From positions 1 through 43,311 of the forward strand of contig PMSX01000287.1 in assembly GCA_003167495.1 (NCBI GenBank): DNA of 43,311 bases, in the 5' to 3' direction. The stretch is from Bryobacterales bacterium. Lineage in GTDB: Bacteria > Acidobacteriota > Terriglobia > Bryobacterales > Bryobacteraceae. Position numbers and translations under genes: made by a program. Below the pieces are notes generated by a model. It worked only from the letters and a program-made list of their open reading frames with translations. It was not told the origin of the DNA and made no database searches. Below, piece after piece: positions 24,812 through 33,050 of the stretch (positions within the stretch are counted from its first letter, which is position 1; every line of letters begins with the position of its first letter).

Positions 24812-25946
24812 CACTATCCCCAACCAACAACAAACCAAACCCCGCGTTCTGGTCGTTTTCGGTACGCGGCCCGAAGCCATCAAGCTTTGCCCTCTCGTGC
24901 AGGCGCTCCGTCAACAAAGCCATAGGGAGACTCTTGTCTGCGTAACCGCACAGCACAGGCACATGCTTGATCAAGTGCTTGCGGTGTTTGGTGTCAAACC
25001 GGATTTCGATTTGGACCTGATGCAGCCCGGGCAAACGCTCTCGGCGTTGAGCGCGCGCTTGATGGTGGGCCTTGAGAAAACATTTGTCGATGCGCGGCCG
25101 TCGCTGACCGTGGTTCAAGGCGATACAACGACAACACTTTGCGGGGCCTTGTGTTCCTTTTATGCGCGTGTGCCGGTGGCGCATGTCGAAGCGGGGCTGC
25201 GTACGTTTGACATGGATGCGCCTTTTCCCGAAGAGATGAATCGCGTTGTTACGGGGCGGTTGGCCGCGCTGCATTTCGCAGCCACTGAATGGGCGGCGCA
25301 GAATCTACGGAGGGAAGGTGTCGCGGCGGAACGCATCGAGGTTACGGGCAACACGGGAATCGACGCGGTGCTTTCGATCCGGTCCGAGCTGGAAGCCGGA
25401 CATTTGAGCGGCATCTCGATTCCCGTCGATCCTAAGCGAAAATTGATTGTGGTGACGGCGCACCGGCGCGAGAGTTTTGGCGAAGGATTTGTGAGCATCT
25501 GCCAAGCGATTGCCGAATTGGCGCGGCGTGACGACGTGCAAATTGTCTGGCCGGTGCATCCGAATCCGAACGTGCAAAGGGCCGTCGATGAAATTTTGCG
25601 CGGCTGCGTCAACGTGCAGTTGATTGAGCCGCTGGATTATTTGCCGTTTGTTGATCTGATGCGGCGCGCGTACCTGTTGATTACGGATTCGGGCGGCGTG
25701 CAGGAAGAAGGACCTTCGTTGGGTAAACCAATTCTGGTGCTGCGCGAGAAGACGGAGCGGCCGGAGGCAGTGGAGGCGGGGACGGTGAAGTTGGTGGGTA
25801 CCGACCGGGCGGCGATTGTGCGCGAGGCGGTGCGATTACTCGAAAACCAAGCCGAATATGAACGGATGGCGCGGCTGCATAATCCTTACGGTGACGGAAA
25901 GGCGAGTGAAAGAATTGCGAGGCGGATCGGCGCGTACCTGCGGTAG
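24741..25946 (+). CDS. wecB: UDP-N-acetylglucosamine 2-epimerase (non-hydrolysing)
   Basis: This GT-B-fold enzyme interconverts UDP-GlcNAc and UDP-ManNAc for surface-polysaccharide precursors. Motifs are [19 protein letters not shown] at the start of the fold, [46 protein letters not shown], and [20 protein letters not shown] with [11 protein letters not shown]. The body is complete. The start is uncertain: between the infA stop (24811) and the first conserved residues there is no in-frame ATG, GTG or TTG. The nearest is GTG 24741, which lies inside infA and would add about 33 non-conserved residues. A non-standard start, for example at an ATC/ACT codon after 24811, is the alternative. Confidence 0.9.
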   Translation: MIASPWRCRPTTSPRDASHTVTSSTIPNQQQTKPRVLVVFGTRPEAIKLCPLVQALRQQSHRETLVCVTAQHRHMLDQVLAVFGVKPDFDLDLMQPGQTLSALSARLMVGLEKTFVDARPSLTVVQGDTTTTLCGALCSFYARVPVAHVEAGLRTFDMDAPFPEEMNRVVTGRLAALHFAATEWAAQNLRREGVAAERIEVTGNTGIDAVLSIRSELEAGHLSGISIPVDPKRKLIVVTAHRRESFGEGFVSICQAIAELARRDDVQIVWPVHPNPNVQRAVDEILRGCVNVQLIEPLDYLPFVDLMRRAYLLITDSGGVQEEGPSLGKPILVLREKTERPEAVEAGTVKLVGTDRAAIVREAVRLLENQAEYERMARLHNPYGDGKASERIARRIGAYLR

Positions 25947-25974
25947 CGGAGAGCGCGTCCTCTAACATAGAAAG

Positions 25975-28350
25975 TTGTCACCGCTCGACACAGTCCGGGA
26001 AGCGGCGCCCTCCATCAAACGGGGACGTTGGCCGCAAGTTTACTTTGGCGTGGCGGCCACTTCCCTGGCCACGCTGCTGCTTGAACTCGCTTTGACGCGC
26101 GTGTTTTCGGTGGTGTATTTTTACCACTTCGCGTTTCTAGCCATCTCCATTGCGCTATTTGGCTTGGGCGCCGGCGGTGTGTTTTCGTACGTAGTGGCCG
26201 GCTGGCGGGCTTCGCTCTATGCCAAGCTGGGCGGTCTGGCCACCACCAACGCGCTGGCCATTGTGGTTTGTCTGGCGTACCTATTGAACCCCAGCAGCAA
26301 GATGGACACGCCTTCCATGATACTGGCGTACTTTGTGGCGGCGGTTCCTTTCGTCCTTTCGGGAACAATTATTTCACTTGCCATCGCGGACACAATCAAG
26401 CGTGTCGACCGGGTATATTTCTTCGATTTGATCGGCGCGGCGACGGGTTGCGCGGTCCTTGTCCCGCTTTTGAAATGGTTAGGCGGCCCGAACACGATTC
26501 TGGTCGCGGCGGTGCTGTTCGCGGTTTCGGCGGCCATCTGGTTTCATTTGGCACGCGCCTCACGTGGACGCATTCTGGCGGTCTTATTGGGCTTGCTGTT
26601 GGTGGGCCTCATCACGTATAACTACAAGTTTCTTCTGATCGACGTGAAGACCGCGAAAGGCTTGCCAATCAAAGACGAGGAATTCGTCAGATGGAACGAG
26701 TTTTCCCGGATCGCTCTCAAGCCCGAGCCCGGCAGCACCATGAAGAGCATTGTGATTGATGCCGATGCCGCCACGGGCGTGGCGCGCTTCGACTTCGCGC
26801 ATCTCACGCCAAAAGAGAAGTACGATCTGGCGTACGGCGGTCCCGGCTTCGCCTACCTGTTGCGGCCAGGCGCGAAAACGCTAATCATTGGCCCTGGCGG
26901 CGGATGGGATGTTTCGCGCGCGCTCGCCTCCGGCAGTAAAGATATTACGGGCGTGGAAATCAACCCGATCATCGCCGAAGTGATCATGCAGAAGGACTTT
27001 CCCCAATACAGCAACCGGCTGTATTTCCGCCCCGAGGTGCATATTCACACGGAAGACGGGCGTGCGTACGTCCGCCGCTCGAGCGAGCATTATCAGGTTC
27101 TGCAGGCCACATTGGTGGACACATGGGCTTCGACCGCGGCTGGTGCGTTTGCGTTGAGCGAGAACAATCTCTACACAACGAACGCGTTTGTCGACTATCT
27201 TTCGCATCTGACAGACGATGGCGTTTTGTCATTCACGCGCTGGGGTTTCGATCCGCCGCGCGAATCTTTGCGCGTCGTGGCGTTGGCGCGCGCGGCACTG
27301 GAACAATTGGGCGAAACGGACGCGGCGCGACATATCGCGGTGGTACGCGAGGATGCCCAGAAATTGCGTGGATGGGGCACGAAAGATACGATTCTCGTCG
27401 CGCGGCACGCGCTGACGGATGCCGACATTGAACTGCTGCGCAAATCGGCGGAGATCGGCAAGGTGGAAGTGGTGTACCTGCCCGGCACGACGCGCGATAC
27501 CCCGTTCCGCACGTTGCTGGAAACCGCTTCGCCTGCGCAATTCTTTGAGAGCTACCAGTTCGACGTGCGCCCGGTGAGTGACGACCGGCCATTTTTCTTT
27601 TACACCGTGCAGGCGCGCGATCTATGGCAGTTTGTGCTGCACGCTTCGCGCGCCACTGCCGACTACAAAGTGAATAACGCTCTGCCAGTGCTGTTCGGGC
27701 TGGTGGCGATTAGCATTGTGGCCACGTTGGTGATTCTGGCGCTGCCGCCCGTGGTGTTGCGCGCATCGCTGCCGAGTGCGCCGGGCGCCAAGCGCGCGCT
27801 ACTGTACTTCCTGTTTATTGGCGCCGGCTACATTTTGATCCAGGTGGCGCTGATTCAGAAGTTTGTGCTGTTCCTGGGGCATCCGACGTACGCGCTCACC
27901 GTGATTATTTTTTCGATGCTCTTATCGAGCGGATTGGGGAGCTTTGTCAGCAACCGGCTGATCGGTCCGTTTGTGAGTTTGCCGGCGGTTCTGGTGTTCG
28001 TGGCGTGTGCGGTTCTGCTGTTATCGTTCGCGGTGGGGCCGGTGAGTGAGAGCGGGGTTGCGCTGCCGAGAGCGTTGAAGATTCTGATTGCGGTTGCGAT
28101 GATTTCGCCGGTGGGCTTTGCCATGGGCATGCCGTTTCCGACAGGGCTGACGTTGTTGGAAAAGATTATGCCGCCGGCGGTGCGCTGGGCGTGGTCTGTG
28201 AATGCGGCTTCGAGCGTATTAGGTTCGGCGGCGGCGATCTTTTTGGCGATTTATTTGGGGTTGCGGATGACGTTGTGTATCGGCGGGATGTTTTATTTGG
28301 CGGCGCTGGCGAGTTTGTTTATTTCACCGTTAAGGATTCGGACGAAGTGA
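25975..28350 (+). CDS. Polytopic membrane protein with spermidine-synthase-like domain
   Basis: This is a 791-residue protein. The N-terminal half has about seven transmembrane helices (FGVAATSLATLLLELALTRV, HFAFLAISIALFGLGAGGV, then others). A Rossmann methyltransferase-like domain follows at about residues 295-430: TLIIGPGGGWDVSRALASG is the AdoMet/dcAdoMet glycine motif, then DITGVEINPII and VHIHTEDGRAYVRRS. Another six or seven C-terminal helices end the protein (GYILIQVALIQKFVLFLGHP to LGLRMTLCIGGMFYLAAL). Family members are annotated as spermidine synthase-like, but an actual polyamine activity is unproven. The start is TTG 25975. It follows the wecB-like gene by 28 nt and may share its transcript. 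Its 3' end overlaps the convergent small protein by 21 nt. Confidence 0.82.
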   Translation: MSPLDTVREAAPSIKRGRWPQVYFGVAATSLATLLLELALTRVFSVVYFYHFAFLAISIALFGLGAGGVFSYVVAGWRASLYAKLGGLATTNALAIVVCLAYLLNPSSKMDTPSMILAYFVAAVPFVLSGTIISLAIADTIKRVDRVYFFDLIGAATGCAVLVPLLKWLGGPNTILVAAVLFAVSAAIWFHLARASRGRILAVLLGLLLVGLITYNYKFLLIDVKTAKGLPIKDEEFVRWNEFSRIALKPEPGSTMKSIVIDADAATGVARFDFAHLTPKEKYDLAYGGPGFAYLLRPGAKTLIIGPGGGWDVSRALASGSKDITGVEINPIIAEVIMQKDFPQYSNRLYFRPEVHIHTEDGRAYVRRSSEHYQVLQATLVDTWASTAAGAFALSENNLYTTNAFVDYLSHLTDDGVLSFTRWGFDPPRESLRVVALARAALEQLGETDAARHIAVVREDAQKLRGWGTKDTILVARHALTDADIELLRKSAEIGKVEVVYLPGTTRDTPFRTLLETASPAQFFESYQFDVRPVSDDRPFFFYTVQARDLWQFVLHASRATADYKVNNALPVLFGLVAISIVATLVILALPPVVLRASLPSAPGAKRALLYFLFIGAGYILIQVALIQKFVLFLGHPTYALTVIIFSMLLSSGLGSFVSNRLIGPFVSLPAVLVFVACAVLLLSFAVGPVSESGVALPRALKILIAVAMISPVGFAMGMPFPTGLTLLEKIMPPAVRWAWSVNAASSVLGSAAAIFLAIYLGLRMTLCIGGMFYLAALASLFISPLRIRTK

Positions 28351-28596
28351 ACGATCACCTGCACCTATTGCGGGTTGCGCCGGTCCATCAAATTTGGCAA
28401 TCTCCGTGTTGAGAGTCGATAGCTTTCCGCTCACAACGTCTTTGAAAGCATAGACCTCTGAACGAAAATCCCGGATGTCGCCCCGCAAATCGTCGATCCG
28501 CTTGCCAAGCTGATTGGCGGTAAAGAACATGCCGAAAATGCCAGTGATCACCGCACCACTGGTGCTCACAATCGTCGTCATCAAAGCTGTATCCAT
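28330..28596 (-). CDS. Small membrane/coiled-coil protein
   Basis: This is an 88-residue hypothetical protein. One N-terminal hydrophobic helix (MTTIVSTSGAVITGIFGMFF) is followed by a charged helical stretch with heptad-like spacing (LGKRIDDLRGDIRDFRSEVY, then AFKDVVSGKLSTLNTEI). It looks like the common small bacterial 'TM plus coiled-coil' proteins of unknown role. ATG 28596 has AGAGAG upstream and lies 10 nt after the GH88 stop, so it is probably cotranscribed with GH88. The 3' end overlaps the neighbouring convergent gene by 21 nt. I cannot assign a function. Confidence 0.6.
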   Translation of the reverse strand: MDTALMTTIVSTSGAVITGIFGMFFTANQLGKRIDDLRGDIRDFRSEVYAFKDVVSGKLSTLNTEIAKFDGPAQPAIGAGDRSLRPNP

Positions 28597-28606
28597 TCAA
28601 CTCTCT

Positions 28607-29806
28607 TTAGTTCACCATAACCGGCGTTGCATTCGTGATGCGAGGGTTGCCGGTACGCATGACACGCAGCGCTTGCTCTAATGCTTCGATGAAAAAGTAT
28701 TCGCCCCACATGACGGATTCGTCCACGCCCAAACCTTTGTGCAAATGATAAACACCGCCCTTGAGAATACCGCCCCACTTGGGATCGCCGTTCGCCAGAT
28801 ACTTCGTGCACAACGTGCGCAGAATGTGAATCGCCGTCGACCAGTAGAAATGCCCTTTCATGGGATCGCCGCTATGCCGGCACAAACGGAACAGGCCCGC
28901 CGCCGCTATCGCCGCTGCTGAGGAATCGATCACGCCACGGTTCTCCGCCGGTGCGTTGTAATCCCACGGTGGCACCCCATCGGCGGGCGTATGAGTGATG
29001 TAGTAATCCGCGCACGCCTCGGCCGTTTGCAGGAAACGCGGGTCGCGGCTGTATTCATACGAGACAGTGAACCCATACAGCGACCACGCCAAGCCGCGCG
29101 ACCAGCACGAATCGCCGCGAAACCCTTGCTGGGTGGATTGGCGCAGAAACTCGCCGCTTTCCTGATCGAAAATTCCTTCGTGGGCCGTAGAGCCGTCGCC
29201 GCGAACCAGGCAGCGGCGAGTAGTAATGCAGTGCCGCACGGCGATATCGCGCAGCCGCTTATCATTGGTTTCCCGCGCGGCGTAGAAGATGATGCCGACG
29301 TTCATCATGATGTCGATGAAGATGGAATCTTCCGCCACAAACGAACGAAGATACTGGCCCGCTTCGTTGAAGCGTTGCGAGAGCGTGCGGCCTGCTTGAA
29401 TCACCACGTCGCGGATCGCGGCGTCGCGGGTAAATTGATACCAGCGGAAATAAGTCGAAAAAAAGATAAAACCGAGATCGTGGACGTCGCGATCGGTCTT
29501 GCGCGATTCCAGCGGTTTGCTGTAGCGGATGGCCTGCTCCATCCAGTATTTAGATTCGGGCTTATCTGTGCCCATGTACTTCAGAAAGAGCCACATCATG
29601 CCCGGCAGGAAGCCATCGCACCAGTGCGCCCAAACCGGCCCAGCGTGCTTCCAGGCGCCGCCCGCCGTATACATCGGATAAAAGTCCGGATAGGTTTCAA
29701 TCAGACGCTTGACCTGCTTCTGGCCGAAGTTTATGGCCGTGTCAAACAGTTCTCTATCCGACTCATGAATAAATTGAATCACTGGACCTACCTGCGATGC
29801 TACCAT
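28607..29806 (-). CDS. Glycoside hydrolase family 88 (unsaturated glucuronyl hydrolase)
   Basis: This is a 399-residue (alpha/alpha)6-barrel enzyme. GH88 enzymes remove the 4,5-unsaturated uronic acid left at the non-reducing end of oligosaccharides by polysaccharide lyases, acting by hydration of the double bond. The catalytic Asp pair is visible as Asp110 in RDVHDLGF and Asp165 in FIDIMMNVG, matching Asp88 and Asp149 of Bacillus sp. GL1 UGL. Other family signatures are HWCDGFLPGMMW near residue 61, CWSRGLAWSLYGF and PPWDYNAP. No signal peptide is seen, so a cytosolic location is likely. The ATG (29806) lies only 8 nt from the start of the divergent CDGSH gene. Confidence 0.9.
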   Translation of the reverse strand: MVASQVGPVIQFIHESDRELFDTAINFGQKQVKRLIETYPDFYPMYTAGGAWKHAGPVWAHWCDGFLPGMMWLFLKYMGTDKPESKYWMEQAIRYSKPLESRKTDRDVHDLGFIFFSTYFRWYQFTRDAAIRDVVIQAGRTLSQRFNEAGQYLRSFVAEDSIFIDIMMNVGIIFYAARETNDKRLRDIAVRHCITTRRCLVRGDGSTAHEGIFDQESGEFLRQSTQQGFRGDSCWSRGLAWSLYGFTVSYEYSRDPRFLQTAEACADYYITHTPADGVPPWDYNAPAENRGVIDSSAAAIAAAGLFRLCRHSGDPMKGHFYWSTAIHILRTLCTKYLANGDPKWGGILKGGVYHLHKGLGVDESVMWGEYFFIEALEQALRVMRTGNPRITNATPVMVN

Positions 29807-29814
29807 TCTGATGC

Positions 29815-30045
29815 ATGGCTGCTAAAGTTACTATCTTCAACAATGGACCAGTCCGCATCGAAGGCGACTTCACGATTAACGATGCCGAGGGTCTAGAATT
29901 CGGTCTGGCGGGGCGCACGGTGATCTCTTTGTGCCGCTGCGGACTCTCGGAAAACAAGCCTTTTTGCGATGGCGCGCACGGGCGCAACGGATTTTCGTCG
30001 GAATGCAAAGCACGCGAATTGGCGCCGCCCAAGCCCAAGGTTTAA
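29815..30045 (+). CDS. CDGSH iron-sulfur domain protein
   Basis: This is a 76-residue single-domain protein. CRCGLSENKPFCDGAH fits the CDGSH motif (C-x-C-x2-S-x3-P-x-C-D-G-x-H), whose three Cys and one His hold a [2Fe-2S] cluster. Such small proteins are linked to redox or iron metabolism; the specific role is unknown here. The next gene (glutaminyl cyclase) starts inside its 3' end with a 43-nt overlap. On the other side the divergent GH88 start is only 8 nt away, so this gene's promoter must lie inside the GH88 coding region. Confidence 0.9.
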   Translation: MAAKVTIFNNGPVRIEGDFTINDAEGLEFGLAGRTVISLCRCGLSENKPFCDGAHGRNGFSSECKARELAPPKPKV

Positions 30046-30791
30046 AGAGCATTCTTCTTTGGCTGGGGTGCATTTGCGCGCTGGCGGCCGCAACTCCGGA
30101 ATACCGGCTTCAAGTGGTGCACGTTTACCCGCATGACCGGACGGCCTTTACGCAGGGACTTGAATACCACGATGGCTTGCTTTACGAAGGAACCGGGCGG
30201 GAAGGATTTTCGCGCTTGCGCGTGGAGCGCCTGGAAACGGGCAAAATCATCCGTGAAGTGGCGATCGAAGAAAAGCTGTTTGGCGAAGGTATCAGCGTCT
30301 TAGGCCGACGCGTTTATCAGCTCACCTGGCTCGGCGGCAAAGGGTTTGTGTATGATGCGGCGACGTTCCTCCGCTTGCGCGAATTCAGCTACCCGGGACA
30401 AGGTTGGGGCTTGACCAATGACGGGCATGCGCTTTACATGAGCGATGGAACGGCCGAGATTCGCGTTTGGGATCCGGCGACACTGAAGGAGCTGCGGCGC
30501 ATCACAGTGCGTGACGGCGACCGAGCGATCGAGATGCTGAACGAACTCGAATGGGTGCGGGGCGAAATTTGGGCTAACGTTTGGCACACGGACCGCATTG
30601 TTCGTATTTCTCCGGCGGATGGGCGCGTGCTGGGTTGGATTAATGCCGGGGGCCTGTTGAAAGCCGGCGAGGTGACAGATCCGGAGGCGGTTTTGAATGG
30701 GATCGCTTACGACGCGCGCCACAACCGGCTCTTCGTTACCGGCAAGCTTTGGCCTAAGATTTTCGAGGTGCGGGCGATTCCTCGGCGCTAA
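30003..30791 (+). CDS. Glutaminyl-peptide cyclotransferase (beta-propeller type)
   Basis: This encodes about 262 residues from ATG 30003, including a signal peptide (SILLWLGCICALAAATPEYR). The mature protein is the plant/bacterial five-bladed beta-propeller type, which forms N-terminal pyroglutamate from glutamine on exported proteins. Family motifs are YPHDRTAFTQGLEYHDGLLY, EGTGREGFSRLR, LTWLGGKGFVYD and LNELEWVRGEIWANVWHTD, plus DPEAVLNGIAYD. The protein carries the usual metal-free active-site segment. Only the signal-peptide start separates it from a longer in-frame extension to 29931, which lies wholly within the CDGSH gene and is rejected. Confidence 0.88.
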   Translation: MQSTRIGAAQAQGLKSILLWLGCICALAAATPEYRLQVVHVYPHDRTAFTQGLEYHDGLLYEGTGREGFSRLRVERLETGKIIREVAIEEKLFGEGISVLGRRVYQLTWLGGKGFVYDAATFLRLREFSYPGQGWGLTNDGHALYMSDGTAEIRVWDPATLKELRRITVRDGDRAIEMLNELEWVRGEIWANVWHTDRIVRISPADGRVLGWINAGGLLKAGEVTDPEAVLNGIAYDARHNRLFVTGKLWPKIFEVRAIPRR

Positions 30792-30848
30792 CCACTTCCA
30801 ATACAACTTTATCGTAGTGTTGATACATTCATTTCTGATGCTCTAGTA

Positions 30849-31058
30849 ATGGTGATCTTCCGGCGGTTCTTAGGAGAGTTCTTTCCTGCGCAGCTCCCAG
30901 GGGGAGCAAGCGGCAAGGCCTTTGTGGACTTCTTTCAGGTGAACAAGCAGACCGGCAAACCGAAGGGATTTTGGCGATTCGATTACAAGGAGGCAGCAGA
31001 CGGTGATCAAGAACGAGAAGCAATACCGGATCACAAAAGCGCAGCTCCGCCGGTTTGA
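30849..31058 (+). CDS. Short hypothetical ORF upstream of a frameshifted XRE regulator
   Basis: This is a 69-residue ORF from ATG 30849. Its central part (GKAFVDFFQVNKQTGKPKGF, then WRFDYKEA) reads like a real protein end, while the last 20 residues lie over the start of the XRE gene in another frame. No ribosome-binding site is visible. Its position immediately before an antitoxin-type regulator suggests a partner gene or a truncated toxin, but I do not recognise a family. Confidence 0.35.
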   Translation: MVIFRRFLGEFFPAQLPGGASGKAFVDFFQVNKQTGKPKGFWRFDYKEAADGDQEREAIPDHKSAAPPV

Positions 31059-31471
31059 AGAGGCACTTGCTCAATTGGCAATGCAGAAGCGTCCGGCAAA
31101 CGTTACGCCTCGTCTTTGGGACGCGCAACGCCAGGCGGCGCAAAGCCAAATGGAGGATTTGCGAACAAGTGGGAGCGTATGAGAAGCTACATCTGGGCAA
31201 GACACGGGAAATGGTTCTGGCAAGCGTCGAAGACTTGCCCAAGGCATTGATTCGCGCTCGTATCGCTGCGGGGATGACACAGGAAGGGCTCGCGCAGCGA
31301 TTAGGAGTGAAGCCACAGCAGGTGCAACGCTACGAAGCTACGGAATATGAGAGCGCGAGTTTCGCTCGCATTGTAAAGGTGGTTCACGCACTGGGCTTGA
31401 CCACTCCTAAGCCGGTTCGTTTAGTGCGGGGAAATGTTCCGAGCGCAGATCAACTCAACACCCGCGCGTAA
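31003..31471 (+). pseudogene. XRE-family helix-turn-helix regulator (antitoxin-like), frameshifted
   Basis: The N-terminal part begins at GTG 31003, 9 nt after AAGGAGG (30987-30993): VIKNEKQYRITKAQLRRFEE, ending at TGA 31180-31182 after 59 residues. The second part continues in another frame from about 31165: GAYEKLHLGKTREMVLASVE, then the HTH region RARIAAGMTQEGLAQRLGVK with PQQVQRYEATEYES, to the stop at 31471. The two segments join into one typical helix-coil plus XRE protein, so one extra base or two missing bases near 31160-31170 breaks it. The total span is 469 nt, not divisible by 3. The 3' end overlaps the convergent TIM-barrel gene by 22 nt. Confidence 0.65.
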
Positions 31472-32250
31472 TTCACCAACACTTCCATGTCTTTGTTGGA
31501 ATCGCCATCTTTCTCATACTCAATTGCGACGAGCCCGCCAAATCCAATCTTCTTCAGCTCGCGCATCACTTCCGGGATCTTGGCTACGCCCTGGCCAAGC
31601 AAAACATTATGTTCCGCACCGGCAGCTTGAACGTCCTTAAGATGCACCACCAGCAAGCGCGGCGCTAATTTCCGGATTGCCTCAACGGGATCATGCCCGC
31701 AGGCCGCCATCTGTCCAACGTCAAGCGTTGCGCCGCAAGTCTTCGACAAACCGGCCAAACCATTCAGAACATCCTCCGCACTTTCATAGGCGAATTTCTG
31801 TTTGAACCAGTGATTGTGGATCCCAAAGGTGAGTCCTTCACTTGTGAATCGCCGGTCGACCCGGCCTAGCATCGCCCCAGTGGCATCACCCGACACATTC
31901 CGCGCTCCTAGAATCTTCGCGAAGCGCACAGCATAGTCAAGGTCGCGTTCATCCTTGATCGTCGCCGTATAGTACGAGACGCAGCGAATGCCCGCCTTGT
32001 CAAACTTATCTCTTGCGGATTGACACATCGCAGTCGTGGGAGGTTTCATGAGCATGAACTCTCCGCGCGACATCTCAATCTCCTGGATGCCCAGCTTAGT
32101 GAGCTGCACGATCATGTCGTCGATCGAGAGAAGGTGATAGGAAAACGTCCCGACTCCTATATTCAGCGTTCCCGCGGCTTTCGCCGGTGCAAGCATCGCA
32201 CTTGCCAATAGCCCGTTGAAGCTTCTCCTGCTAGTCAATGCGCGATTCAT
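31450..32250 (-). CDS. Tat-exported sugar phosphate isomerase/epimerase-like TIM-barrel protein
   Basis: This is a 266-residue protein of the AP-endonuclease-2/xylose-isomerase-like superfamily. The N-terminus TSRRSFNGLLASAMLAPAKA fits a twin-arginine signal, implying export in folded, perhaps metal-loaded form. Barrel motifs are GIQEIEMSRGEF, YYTATIKDERDLDYAVRFAK, FGIHNHWFKQKF, TLDVGQMAACGHDPVEAI, VVHLKDVQ and GLVAIEYEKDGDSN; the Glu/Asp/His residues there are typical divalent-metal ligands. The start is ATG 32250, overlapping the ThuA stop by 4 nt, in preference to the longer upstream frame to 32301. It is the last gene of the cytochrome-ThuA operon. Substrate unknown; ketosugars are plausible. 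Confidence 0.82.
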   Translation of the reverse strand: MNRALTSRRSFNGLLASAMLAPAKAAGTLNIGVGTFSYHLLSIDDMIVQLTKLGIQEIEMSRGEFMLMKPPTTAMCQSARDKFDKAGIRCVSYYTATIKDERDLDYAVRFAKILGARNVSGDATGAMLGRVDRRFTSEGLTFGIHNHWFKQKFAYESAEDVLNGLAGLSKTCGATLDVGQMAACGHDPVEAIRKLAPRLLVVHLKDVQAAGAEHNVLLGQGVAKIPEVMRELKKIGFGGLVAIEYEKDGDSNKDMEVLVNYARVLS

Positions 32251-33050
32251 TTGGGTGCGGGCCTCGGCGTAATGTTCGCGTCCACCAAACCCAGCGCCCA
32301 TTTGATCGCCTCCCTAAACATGTTCTGAAACTCCGGTTTGTCCCAGTTCTCCTCAACATGCCCAAGAGTCGAGTAATAAACCCGGCCCTTGCCATACATC
32401 TTCGCCCAAGTGACCGCGAAATCCTTGTCGGTTCGGTGCACGCGCGGGTTGGTCAGGTCGAGCTTGCTCGAATCTAAACGCATCAAAACACGGCGGTCGT
32501 CGCGCGAGAAGTTCTTGATCTGGTAGATCTCATCGCGAATCGTAAATGCCCGCGGCCACTGGCTCATTCCAGGAAAATCGGGGTCTTCCACCACAATCGG
32601 AGCTTCCAACGTACCCCACGGGTGTTCGTCGAAATAGCCGCCAATCATCTCGCCAAACTCCGGCCACTTCGTGAAGGTAATCGTGGCGCTATGTATGCCG
32701 ATAAAGCCTTTTCCATCGTCGTGAATGAAAGACAGAAAGTCGGCCTTTTGCCGGTCGTCCATCTCGAGCGTGCCGCCGGTATAGAAAAGCACCGCATCGA
32801 AGTTATTCAGATTCTTGGCGTTGTATTCAAGCTTGTTCTTAGTGAGCGCTTCCGTGTCGGTGCGGATCACGGTGTCCCAAAGTCCGCTCTCGCGGCCCAG
32901 GTGCTCGATCGTGGCGAGAGCGTGCGAAACTGCGTCGTGCCGGTAACCCTTCTCTTCGCCGATGGCCAGCAGTTTCTTGCGGGGCGCTGAAGGCGTCTGA
33001 CCTCCCAGCACCATGGCGGCGAGCAGGAACAAACAACTAGCGGCTCGCAA
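32247..33050 (-). CDS. ThuA-domain protein, exported
   Basis: This is a 267-residue protein with a signal peptide (SCLFLLAAMVLGGQ). The ThuA (trehalose utilisation) domain is a glutamine-amidotransferase-like fold: KLLAIGEEKGYRHDAVSHAL, NFDAVLFYTGGTLEMDD, GKGFIGIHSATITF, then GGYFDEHPWG and GRVYYSTLGHVEENW. ThuA proteins are linked to oxidised (3-keto) disaccharide metabolism in some bacteria, but the activity is not settled. It overlaps the cytochrome gene by 14 nt upstream and the TIM-barrel gene by 4 nt downstream. Confidence 0.86.
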   Translation of the reverse strand: MRAASCLFLLAAMVLGGQTPSAPRKKLLAIGEEKGYRHDAVSHALATIEHLGRESGLWDTVIRTDTEALTKNKLEYNAKNLNNFDAVLFYTGGTLEMDDRQKADFLSFIHDDGKGFIGIHSATITFTKWPEFGEMIGGYFDEHPWGTLEAPIVVEDPDFPGMSQWPRAFTIRDEIYQIKNFSRDDRRVLMRLDSSKLDLTNPRVHRTDKDFAVTWAKMYGKGRVYYSTLGHVEENWDKPEFQNMFREAIKWALGLVDANITPRPAPK

